Source of the DNA: Brevibacterium casei CIP 102111
GTDB lineage: Bacteria; Actinomycetota; Actinomycetes; Actinomycetales; Brevibacteriaceae
Length of the DNA stretch: 64,000 nt
Direction of reading: 5' to 3'
NCBI RefSeq assembly: GCF_900169275.1
Contig: NZ_FXZC01000006.1
Coordinates: forward strand, 62,001 to 126,000
The notes beneath the pieces are model-generated. The model did no database searches. It was not told where the DNA came from and saw only the letters and a program-made list of their open reading frames with translations. Below, in pieces: positions 57,821-64,000 of the stretch. Position 1 is the stretch's first letter. The number at the start of each line of letters is the position of its first letter. The translations under genes and the position numbers were made by a program.

Positions 57821-57904
57821 TCACCGTCGCATGCGCGGGTCCTCGGTCGGGTCGGCGTACTGCTGTGGGCAGCCGGAGGTCGCGGCGTCCGGGCGGAGTT
57901 CTTA
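57821..57904 (-). pseudogene. Stranded C-terminal tail of the VanY-like gene
   Basis: Directly behind the TAA of the VanY-like gene (57902-57904) the same frame continues for 26 codons to a TGA at 57821-57823. The translated tail starts ELRPDA and ends YADPTEDPRMRR. From memory, actinobacterial VanY-type peptidases continue after the Trp-His zinc-ligand motif with Tyr/Phe-Glu-Leu-Arg-Pro and end with a similar YADPT-DPRM. The tail therefore looks like the native C-terminus cut off by a single TAC/TAT-to-TAA change. Confidence 0.75.
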
Positions 57905-58390
57905 GTGCCAGATCTCGTTGCCGTAGATCTGGCACAGTCCGAAGTCCGCGCCGTGCTGGGAGAGCCAGCTCGAGGCGTCGACGGGACCGATGTCGACCGC
58001 GTCGCCGGTGACGTGCGGTGAGGACTCGGGGGTGGCCACCCACCGGGCGGCTTCGGTCCGCGAGCCGTACGTGCTCACCGCGTCGTCGAGGAGACCCTGC
58101 TGGTAGGAGGCTGAGCGCCATCCGCTGTTGACGGTGAAGACGACACCGTCCTCGCGGGCCTCGGCGGCGGCGTCCCTGACCGCAGCGCGCAGGTCCGCAT
58201 CGAGGTTCGCGATACCCGGCAGGTCGACGTCGTCGATCCTCGCAGCCGCGGGAAGGGCCCCGCCGTCGGTCTCCGAACCACCGGCATGGACGGTCACGGC
58301 AGCCTCCTCGACGGGTGCGGTCGAGGCGCAGCCGGTGAGGCCGAGGACGAGGGCCGAGACAAGGGTGAGGGTGATGATCTGTGCGTTCAT
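57902..58390 (-). CDS. VanY-type D,D-carboxypeptidase lipoprotein, prematurely stopped
   Basis: 162 aa as read. Lipoprotein signal with LGLTGCAS, then an M15 peptidase domain: TVNSGWRSASYQQGLLDDAV, the zinc motif SSPHVTGDAVDIGP (H-x6-D) and the final zinc-ligand motif NEIWH. The TAA stop follows the His immediately, whereas the family normally has about 25 further residues; these are still encoded in frame beyond the stop. All catalytic residues are kept, so partial activity is possible. It is divergent to a two-component system, which suggests VanRS-like control. The ATG at 58390 has only a weak GGGGGC upstream. Confidence 0.8.
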   Translation of the reverse strand: MNAQIITLTLVSALVLGLTGCASTAPVEEAAVTVHAGGSETDGGALPAAARIDDVDLPGIANLDADLRAAVRDAAAEAREDGVVFTVNSGWRSASYQQGLLDDAVSTYGSRTEAARWVATPESSPHVTGDAVDIGPVDASSWLSQHGADFGLCQIYGNEIWH

Positions 58391-58464
58391 GCCCCCAGTC
58401 AACGCGGGCCCGGGTTGCCGCAGCGTATGCGGAAATCGATACACGGACGATAGGGGCGGGCCGA

Positions 58465-58470
58465 TACGCT
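58465..58470 (+). promoter_or_regulatory. -10 box TACGCT, leaderless response regulator
   Basis: TACGCT ends 6 nt before the ATG at 58477. Confidence 0.55.
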
Positions 58471-58476
58471 GGGCAG

Positions 58477-59151
58477 ATGCGTGTGCTGATCGTCGAGGAC
58501 GAACCCGATATGGCCGAGGCCGTGCGCAGCGGACTGCGCCTCGAGGCGATCGCCGCCGACATCGCCCATGACGGGGACACGGCCCTCGAACTCCTCGCGG
58601 TCAACGCCTACGACCTGGCCGTCCTCGACCGGGACATCCCCGGACCCTCGGGCGATGAGATCGCCGAGCACATCGTCGCCTCGGGCACCGGCATACCCAT
58701 CCTCATGCTCACCGCCGCGGACCGGATCGACGACCTCGCCACCGGGTTCGCACTCGGGGCCGACGACTACCTGACGAAGCCGTTCGAACTGCGCGAACTC
58801 GTCCTCCGGCTCCGCTCCCTCGACCGTCGCCGGGACCGCCACCGCGCCCCGACCCTCGAGATCGCCGGCCTCACCCTCGACCCGTTCCGGCGCGAGGTCT
58901 ACCGCGACGGCCGCTACATCGCGCTCACCCGCAAGCAGTTCGCCGTCCTCGAAGTCCTCATGAGCGCCGGCGGCGGGGTCGTCAGCGCCGAAGAGCTCCT
59001 CGAGAAGGCGTGGGACGAGAACGCCGACCCGTTCACCAACGCCGTGCGCATCACGGTCTCCGCCCTGCGCAAACGCCTCGGACAGCCCGGCCTCATCGTC
59101 ACCGTCCCCGGGGTCGGCTACCGGGTCGGGCAGGAGCCGACCGGTGAGTGA
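58477..59151 (+). CDS. OmpR/PhoB-family response regulator
   Basis: 224 aa. Receiver domain: acidic pocket in VLIVEDEPDM, phosphorylated Asp51 in LAVLDRDIPG, Thr in LMLTAAD and Lys in DYLTKPF. Winged-helix output domain from about residue 128 (FRREVYRDGRYIALTRKQFAVLEVLM ... NAVRITVSALRKRLGQPGLIVTVPGVGYRVG). Overlaps the sensor kinase by 8 bp. Divergent to the VanY-type gene with an 86-bp gap, so it most likely controls that gene and itself. Confidence 0.94.
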   Translation: MRVLIVEDEPDMAEAVRSGLRLEAIAADIAHDGDTALELLAVNAYDLAVLDRDIPGPSGDEIAEHIVASGTGIPILMLTAADRIDDLATGFALGADDYLTKPFELRELVLRLRSLDRRRDRHRAPTLEIAGLTLDPFRREVYRDGRYIALTRKQFAVLEVLMSAGGGVVSAEELLEKAWDENADPFTNAVRITVSALRKRLGQPGLIVTVPGVGYRVGQEPTGE

Positions 59152-60241
59152 GCAGCCCCCGCCGAGGCGGCCGGGAATGAGCGTGCGATGGAAGCTCACC
59201 CTCAGCTACGCGGGGTTCCTCATCGTCGCCGGCATCCTCCTCCTCGCCGTCGTGTGGATCTTCCTCCTGCGCTACGTCCCGAACATCCCCATCAGCGCCC
59301 CCGACGGCTTCGTGCCCAACCGCTCCGACCTGCAGCGGGCGTTCTTCCCCGCCGCCGCGGCCACCCTTGGCTTCCTCCTCGTCGTCGGCCTCCTCGGCGG
59401 CTGGATCCTCGCCGGACGCATGCTCACCCCGCTCGCGAAGATCACCCGCGCCGCCCGGCGCGTGGCCGGCGGTGAGCTCGCGCATCGGATCCGGATGGGC
59501 GGGCGCAGCGACGAGATCCGCGAACTCGCCGACGTCTTCGATGCGATGCTCGACCGCGTCGAGGCCCACGTCGGTGAGCAGCAGCGCTTCGCCGCGAACG
59601 CCTCCCACGAACTGCGGACCCCGCTGGCGATCTCGCAGGCGATCCTCGACGTCGCCGCACAGGACCCCGACCGGGACGTGCGCGGCGACCTCGACCGGCT
59701 CCGGGCCGTCAACGCCCGCTCGATCGCACTCACCGAGGCGCTGCTCCTGCTCAGCCGTGCCGGCAGCCAGCCCGCCCGCACCGAACCGAGCGACCTCTCC
59801 CTCCTCGCCGAGGACGCCGTCGAGACCCTCGTGCCCTTCGCCGATGAGCGGGGCGTGAGCATCGCCGTCGACACCGAGAGCGCACCGGTGAGCGGTGACC
59901 CCGTGCTGCTCACCCAGATGGCGAGCAACCTCGTCCACAACGCGATCGTCCACAACACGGCCGAACACGGCGTCATCGAGGTGCGGACGGGAACGAGCGA
60001 TGGGCACTCGACGCTGATCGTCGAGAACACGGGACCCGTGGTCTCGGACGCGCAGGCGGCCACGCTCACCGAACCGTTCCAACGCGGCAGCGACCGCGTC
60101 CGCGACGACGGGCATGCCGGAGTCGGACTCGGTCTCGCGATCGTCACGACGATCGTGGGCACCCATGGCGGCACACTCACGCTCACGCCGAGGCGCGTCG
60201 GGGGACTGCGCGTCGACGTCGTCCTGCCCGCGGCAGGCTGA
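59144..60241 (+). CDS. Sensor histidine kinase
   Basis: 365 aa. Two TM helices (about residues 19-41 and 67-90) enclose a short extracytoplasmic loop of only about 25 residues, too small for a folded sensor domain. HAMP region (ILAGRMLTPLAKITRAARRVAGGEL), H-box NASHELRTPLAIS, N-box LVHNAIVHN and G-box GHAGVGLGLAIVTTIVG follow. The short sensor loop resembles intramembrane-sensing kinases that respond to cell-envelope stress. The start is a GTG inside the regulator gene. The pair forms a VanRS-like system by context only. Confidence 0.93.
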   Translation: MSEQPPPRRPGMSVRWKLTLSYAGFLIVAGILLLAVVWIFLLRYVPNIPISAPDGFVPNRSDLQRAFFPAAAATLGFLLVVGLLGGWILAGRMLTPLAKITRAARRVAGGELAHRIRMGGRSDEIRELADVFDAMLDRVEAHVGEQQRFAANASHELRTPLAISQAILDVAAQDPDRDVRGDLDRLRAVNARSIALTEALLLLSRAGSQPARTEPSDLSLLAEDAVETLVPFADERGVSIAVDTESAPVSGDPVLLTQMASNLVHNAIVHNTAEHGVIEVRTGTSDGHSTLIVENTGPVVSDAQAATLTEPFQRGSDRVRDDGHAGVGLGLAIVTTIVGTHGGTLTLTPRRVGGLRVDVVLPAAG

Positions 60242-60272
60242 GACCGCCCCCTACCGCCGGGTCACTGCAGGG

Positions 60273-61106
60273 TCACGCCCCGGTCGCGACGCTGCGACTG
60301 GGATCGGACGACCATCCCGACCAGCTCGCGGGGTAGAGGCTTGAGCCGACTCCGAGGCTCGCGAGCACCATCGCGTTATGGCAGGCCGTGACCCCGGACC
60401 CGCAGTAGACGGCGACGGGATCGTCGAGCGCCCCGAGCTCGGAGAAGCGCTCCCGCAGCGCCTCCTCACTGAGGATGCGACCGCCCTCGGCGTTCTCCGT
60501 CACGGGAGCGTTCTTCGCCCCCGGGATGTGCCCGGCCTGGGAGTCGAACGGCTCGGTCTCTCCACGGAAGCGCTCGGGCGCGCGGGCGTCGAGGAGCACC
60601 CCGTCCCACTGGGCGGCGGTGTCGGCGTCGATGACGGGCATCGACCCCGGAGTGATGACGACGGAGGAGGGTTCGACGGGGGAACCGGCACCGAACTCGA
60701 GGTCACCGCCGGCGGCCACCCATGCGTCGATGCCGCCGTCGAGGACACGGGCGCTCAGCCCCGCCCACCGGAGCAGCCACCACGCGCGGGCGGCCCCGAG
60801 GCCTGCGTTGTCGTCGTAGACGATGACCTCGGTGCCCGTGTCGATGCCCCAACCTCGTACGGTCTCCTCGAACCGGGCGGGACTCGGCAGCGGGTGGCGT
60901 CCCGCGCGGGGATCGCTGCGGTCGGGGTCGGCCAGCTCAGAATCGAGGTCGACGTAGAGCGCGTGCGGCAGGTGGCCACGGGCGAAGTCGTCCCGCCCGT
61001 CGGGTCGGAGCTGCGTCCAGCGGACGTCGAGCAGCCTCGGCGGAATCCGGCGGGCAGTGAGCCCGGAGAGCTCCTCGGCGGTGATGAGGACATCGGAGCG
61101 GGACAT
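60273..61106 (-). CDS. sseA: Thiosulfate/3-mercaptopyruvate sulfurtransferase
   Basis: 277 aa tandem rhodanese. First, inactive domain: RLLDVRWTQLRPDGRDDFARGHLPHALYVDLDSELAD. Second domain: LLDARAPERFRGETEPFDSQAGHIPGAKNAPV with the active-site loop VYCGSGVTACHNAM. The C-G-S-G-V-T loop indicates 3-mercaptopyruvate sulfurtransferase specificity. AAGGAG with 5-nt spacing marks the ATG at 61106; the longer frame to 61358 is a shadow of the next gene. 31 bp separate it from that gene, so they may be co-transcribed. Confidence 0.93.
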   Translation of the reverse strand: MSRSDVLITAEELSGLTARRIPPRLLDVRWTQLRPDGRDDFARGHLPHALYVDLDSELADPDRSDPRAGRHPLPSPARFEETVRGWGIDTGTEVIVYDDNAGLGAARAWWLLRWAGLSARVLDGGIDAWVAAGGDLEFGAGSPVEPSSVVITPGSMPVIDADTAAQWDGVLLDARAPERFRGETEPFDSQAGHIPGAKNAPVTENAEGGRILSEEALRERFSELGALDDPVAVYCGSGVTACHNAMVLASLGVGSSLYPASWSGWSSDPSRSVATGA

Positions 61107-61137
61107 GGGATCTCCTTCGCGTCTGTGCCTCTCGACT

Positions 61138-62358
61138 CTACCGCTCGAGCGGCCGGGTGAGGAGGACGATGTGCTTGTCCCCGAGGCGGGTGAAGACGAG
61201 CGTCGCCTTGTCCCCCTTGGGGAGCTTGAGCTGACGGCGCGCCTGGTCGGGGACGATGTCCGCACCGCGCTTCTTGATGACGACGGACCCGATGCCGCGG
61301 GACACGAGCTCCTTGCGCAGGCTCGGGATCTTCGCGGGCAGGACATCGACGATCTCAAACGCGCTCACCCCGGCAGCGGCCGGTCCCGTGGGGGCGGTGT
61401 CCGTCGTGAGGTAGGCGATCGACGGGTGGAGGCGACGGGCCTGCAGGGGACCGGTGAGCGCAGTGACGAGACCCGCGCGCACGATCGCACCGTCGGGTTC
61501 GAGGAGGTAGGAGCCGAGCTCGCCGATGCCCTCCTCGTCGGTCGCGGGCACGTCGTCCTCGTGGACGAGGAGGGTGCGCTCGCCCATGACGAGGGCGCTG
61601 CGACCGGCACGCTGCCGAGCGGTGCCGAAGTAGAGGCAGACCTCGACGACGTCGCCGTCGTGGGAGACCCACTGGGCCTCCGCCTCGGCGGGGATGAGGT
61701 CGTGGTCGAGGGCGGGACCGAGCTTGACACCGGCCGCCGGGGCCGCGCTCGCGGTCTCAAGCACCCAGGACAGGGACGGGGAGAATTCGTCGGGGTCGGA
61801 GATCCGCGAAGTCGCCCCGCGGGCGTTCGCCCGCCCGATCCGGCGCCGGGCGGGATCGAACCACAGGGCATCGAAGCCGGCGGTGTCGACGTCCTCGGCC
61901 CGGGCGTGGGAGACCTCGGCACTGGGCAGGTGGCGGAGGTTGAAGCTCGCGAGCGCGGCAGTGACCTCGTCGGCGTCGACGGCTGCCACCTCGGCGCCGA
62001 GACCGGCGAACGCGAACGCATCGGCCCCGATCCCGCACCCAAGGTCGGCGATGCGCACGTCTTCAGAGTCGTGACCGGCCAACAGGCGCCTGGCATGGTG
62101 GGCTGCCACGGGCAGGCGGGTGGCCTGGGCGAGGCCGTCGCGGGTGAAGAGCATCTCGGCGGCGTAGGGACCGAATTTGCCCACCGCCTCCTTCCGCAGC
62201 TGCGCCTGGGTGAGCAGGGCCGCGGTCACCTCGGCGGAGAAGCCCTCTTTGCGCAGGGCCGCGGACCGGGCGAGATCGTCCGCGGGAAGGTCGTCGATCG
62301 TCTCGAGGCGCTCGAGGACGGTGACGTCGAGGAGTTCGGTGAGGGTCTGCGGATCCAT
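61138..62358 (-). CDS. SAM-dependent methyltransferase with THUMP-like C-terminus
   Basis: 406 aa. Residues about 60-230 form a class I methyltransferase: KFGPYAAEMLFTRDGLAQATR, the SAM-binding loop RIADLGCGIGADAFAFAGLGAEVAAVDADEV and FDALWFDPARRR (a D-P-A-R active-site-like motif in place of [ND]PPY). The C-terminal ~130 residues (SAFEIVDVLPAKIPSLRKELVSRGIGSVVIKKRG) match the THUMP-like domain found in this family. Nucleic acid or protein target unknown. TAGGCT on the reverse strand ends 7 nt before the ATG at 62358, fixing a leaderless start; upstream Mets are rejected. Confidence 0.9.
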   Translation of the reverse strand: MDPQTLTELLDVTVLERLETIDDLPADDLARSAALRKEGFSAEVTAALLTQAQLRKEAVGKFGPYAAEMLFTRDGLAQATRLPVAAHHARRLLAGHDSEDVRIADLGCGIGADAFAFAGLGAEVAAVDADEVTAALASFNLRHLPSAEVSHARAEDVDTAGFDALWFDPARRRIGRANARGATSRISDPDEFSPSLSWVLETASAAPAAGVKLGPALDHDLIPAEAEAQWVSHDGDVVEVCLYFGTARQRAGRSALVMGERTLLVHEDDVPATDEEGIGELGSYLLEPDGAIVRAGLVTALTGPLQARRLHPSIAYLTTDTAPTGPAAAGVSAFEIVDVLPAKIPSLRKELVSRGIGSVVIKKRGADIVPDQARRQLKLPKGDKATLVFTRLGDKHIVLLTRPLER

Positions 62359-62365
62359 GCGTGCC

Positions 62366-62371
62366 AGCCTA
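62366..62371 (-). promoter_or_regulatory. -10 box TAGGCT, leaderless start at 62358
   Basis: Reverse-strand TAGGCT, 7-nt gap to the methyltransferase ATG. Confidence 0.6.
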
Positions 62372-62468
62372 TCGTCCCGTTCGCCCCGGCCGACGTCCGG
62401 TTGCCCTGTCGGATTCCCGTCCCGACCCACCCGGTGTGTTCGACGGATGCGGCGGAGAATCCGTGCGG

Positions 62469-62474
62469 TAGGTT
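62469..62474 (+). promoter_or_regulatory. -10 box TAGGTT, leaderless rsmA
   Basis: TAGGTT ends 7 nt before the GTG at 62482. Confidence 0.55.
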
Positions 62475-62481
62475 GTGGGGT

Positions 62482-63327
62482 GTGACGTTACTGACCGCTC
62501 GCGACATCCGCGACATCGCCGCTGACATCGGTCTGCGCCCGACGAAGCAGAAGGGCCAGAACTTCGTCATCGACCCCAACACCGTCCGCTCGATCGTCGC
62601 CGCGGCAGGTCTTGAGGGGGCGCAGAACGTCGTCGAGATCGGGCCCGGCCTCGGCTCGCTCACGGTGGGCCTCCTCGAGGCCGGCCACGCCGTCACCGCC
62701 GTCGAGATCGACGAGGTCCTCGCCGATCGCCTGCCGACGACGATCGCGGCCTTCGCCCCGGAGGCCGCCGAGCGCTTCGATCTCGTGGGCGCCGATGCCC
62801 TGCGGGTCACCGAGCTGCCGAACCCGCCCGAGGCGCTCGTGGCGAACCTGCCCTACAACGTCGCCGTCCCCGTCCTCCTCCACTTCCTCGAGACCTTCCC
62901 GAGCCTGCGGACCGTCCTCGTCATGGTCCAGCTCGAGGTCGCCGAACGCCTCGCCGCGGCCCCGGGCTCCCGTACCTACGGGGTCCCCAGCGTCAAGGCC
63001 CAGTGGTACGGCGAGGTGGCCCTGGCCGGGCGGATCGGGAAGAACGTCTTCTGGCCGGCCCCGAACATCGACTCCGGGCTCGTGCGCATCGACGTGACCC
63101 GCACCGACCGGGACCCCGAGTCCCGCACCCGCCTCTTCACCCTCGTCGACGCCGCCTTCGCCCAGCGACGCAAGACCCTGCGCGCGGCGCTGGCCGGGTG
63201 GGCCGGCAGCCCCCAACGGGCCGAGGAGATCCTCGTCGCCGCGGGGATCGACCCCCGCACGCGCGGTGAGGCCCTGAGCGTGTCCGACTTCGAACGCCTC
63301 GCCGAGGCGGCGGGGGAGACCGCGTGA
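62482..63327 (+). CDS. rsmA: 16S rRNA dimethyladenosine transferase
   Basis: 281 aa. Dimethylates A1518/A1519 of 16S rRNA. N-terminal LRPTKQKGQNFVIDPNTV, SAM site VVEIGPGLGSLTVGLLEAGHAVTAVEIDEVLADRL, active-site ANLPYNVAVPVLLHFL, VQLEVAERLAAAPGSRTYGVPSV and VFWPAPNIDSGLVRI, with FAQRRKTLRAAL near the end, are all standard. The long upstream open frame is a shadow of the opposite-strand methyltransferase; the -10 box fixes the GTG. Overlaps ispE by 4 bp. Confidence 0.96.
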   Translation: MTLLTARDIRDIAADIGLRPTKQKGQNFVIDPNTVRSIVAAAGLEGAQNVVEIGPGLGSLTVGLLEAGHAVTAVEIDEVLADRLPTTIAAFAPEAAERFDLVGADALRVTELPNPPEALVANLPYNVAVPVLLHFLETFPSLRTVLVMVQLEVAERLAAAPGSRTYGVPSVKAQWYGEVALAGRIGKNVFWPAPNIDSGLVRIDVTRTDRDPESRTRLFTLVDAAFAQRRKTLRAALAGWAGSPQRAEEILVAAGIDPRTRGEALSVSDFERLAEAAGETA

Positions 63328-64000
63328 GTGCGCCGACCCCGCTCCGCCCGGGAACCCCGGCCCCGGTCACGGTCCGGGCACCGGGGAAGATCAACGTCCA
63401 CCTCGGCGTCGGGGGCGTCGACGAGCACGGATACCACACACTCGCCACGGTCTTCCAGGCCCTCGGCATGGTCGAGACGCTCACCCTCATCCCCGGTGGG
63501 ACGGGCACGATCCTCGTCCAGGGGCGGTACGCCGACGAGACCGTGCCGGTCGGGGAGTCCAACCTCGCCAGACGCGCGATCACCCTCCTCATCACCGCGT
63601 TCGAAGCCGAGCGTGACGTCGAGGTGCTGCGCGACCTCGACATCGTCATCGACAAGCAGGTGCCCGTGGCCGGCGGGATGGGCGGGGGATCCGCCGACGC
63701 CGCGGCGGCCCTGACCGGGGCCGCCCACCTCATCGGCGGCGTCGACGCCGAGGTCCTCGCCGACCTCGCCCTCGAGATCGGCGCCGACGTGCCCTTCCTC
63801 CTGCGCGGGGGCACGGCGATCGGCCGGGGCCGCGGGGAGGAGCTCAGCTCCGTGCTCACCCGCGGGCAGTTCCACTGGGTCATGGCCACCTCGGCGGGAC
63901 AGCTGTCGACCCCGGAGGTCTACGGCCGCTTCGACGAGCTCACCCCCGATCCCGCCCCCGCCGAGGTGCCCGCAGAGGTGCTCACGGCGCTCGCCGCCGG
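63324..64000 (+). CDS. ispE: 4-diphosphocytidyl-2-C-methyl-D-erythritol kinase, 3' end outside window
   Basis: Frame open to the right edge, about 225 codons visible. GHMP kinase of the MEP isoprenoid pathway. The N-terminus VTVRAPGKINVHLGVGGVDEHGYHTLATVFQAL and the ATP-binding loop VPVAGGMGGGSADAAAAL are the IspE signatures, followed by EIGADVPFLLRGGTAIGRGRGEEL. The GTG at 63324 overlaps the rsmA stop (GTGA). rsmA-ispE is a conserved pair in actinobacteria. Confidence 0.95.
   Translation, partial: MSAPTPLRPGTPAPVTVRAPGKINVHLGVGGVDEHGYHTLATVFQALGMVETLTLIPGGTGTILVQGRYADETVPVGESNLARRAITLLITAFEAERDVEVLRDLDIVIDKQVPVAGGMGGGSADAAAALTGAAHLIGGVDAEVLADLALEIGADVPFLLRGGTAIGRGRGEELSSVLTRGQFHWVMATSAGQLSTPEVYGRFDELTPDPAPAEVPAEVLTALAA

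Noticed and set aside
61057..62481. Forward frame of about 475 codons fused in frame ahead of rsmA
   Set aside because: It is antisense to the THUMP-like methyltransferase and the sulfurtransferase start; the rsmA family N-terminus and the -10 box place the start at 62482.
1..64000. tRNA, rRNA, prophage or insertion sequence
   Set aside because: No cloverleaf with a T-loop, no integrase, transposase or phage structural motif was found in any spacer or gene.

Overview
The window is GC-rich (I estimate close to 70 % by eye, not counted). It has tightly packed genes with 1-8 bp start/stop overlaps, many GTG starts and many promoters whose -10 box sits only 6-7 nt before the start codon. Gene content (GuaB3, SURF1, DUF3817, bioYMN, PhnX-like/TIGR03364 phosphonate genes, rplM-rpsI-glmM, coaA/glmS, acpS-nnr-alr-tsaEB, rsmA-ispE) points to a high-GC actinomycete of the Micrococcales, most like Brevibacterium. 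It reads as ordinary chromosome: I see no prophage, insertion sequence, CRISPR array, rRNA or tRNA.

Layout. 1-8 kb: a truncated DUF1648 membrane gene, a small membrane protein, then a reverse-strand NAD operon (nadA-nadB-nadC-cysteine desulfurase), with panB-panC on the other side of a shared intergenic region. 8-23 kb: a mechanosensitive-channel-like membrane protein, a LysE exporter divergent from its LysR regulator, guaB3-SURF1-DUF3817, guaA, the biotin uptake operon bioY-bioM-bioN behind a BioQ-type operator, a hydrolase-fold protein, a mannosyltransferase, a LemA-like protein with truA, and a DUF1269 protein. 23-31 kb: a sortase-anchored 5'-nucleotidase faces a two-gene operon of large paralogous membrane proteins with a degenerate alkaline-phosphatase-like ectodomain. 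31-34 kb: rplM-rpsI, then glmM. 34-39.6 kb: a phosphonate locus with PhnD/C/E importer and FAD oxidase on the reverse strand, and a GntR regulator and PhnX-like hydrolase on the forward strand. 39.6-45 kb: an ABC exporter, coaA divergent from glmS, then acpS. 45-55 kb: amidohydrolase, nnr, alr, tsaE, tsaB, rimI, a reversed heme oxygenase, aldo/keto reductase, SRPBCC protein, tsaD and a NUDIX hydrolase. 55-64 kb: a GCS2-type ligase, a GH3 lipoprotein, a VanY-type carboxypeptidase cut short by a stop codon and lying divergent to a two-component system, a sulfurtransferase, a THUMP-like methyltransferase, rsmA and the start of ispE.

How the genes work together. Cofactor supply is a theme: NAD (nadABC), pantothenate/CoA (panBC, coaA, acpS), biotin uptake and NAD(P)H repair (nnr). 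Cell-wall precursor supply is another (glmS, glmM, alr, the GH3 enzyme and the VanY system). The phosphonate locus is a compact import-and-cleave module that appears to replace the usual PhnW transaminase with an FAD oxidase.

Most notable observations: an in-frame TAA that removes a still intact conserved tail from the VanY-like gene; the oxidase-based phosphonate module; the pair of pseudo-phosphatase membrane proteins; a 12-mer near-palindrome found at 18 places; short-period tandem repeats in several spacers; and 15 apparently leaderless genes.
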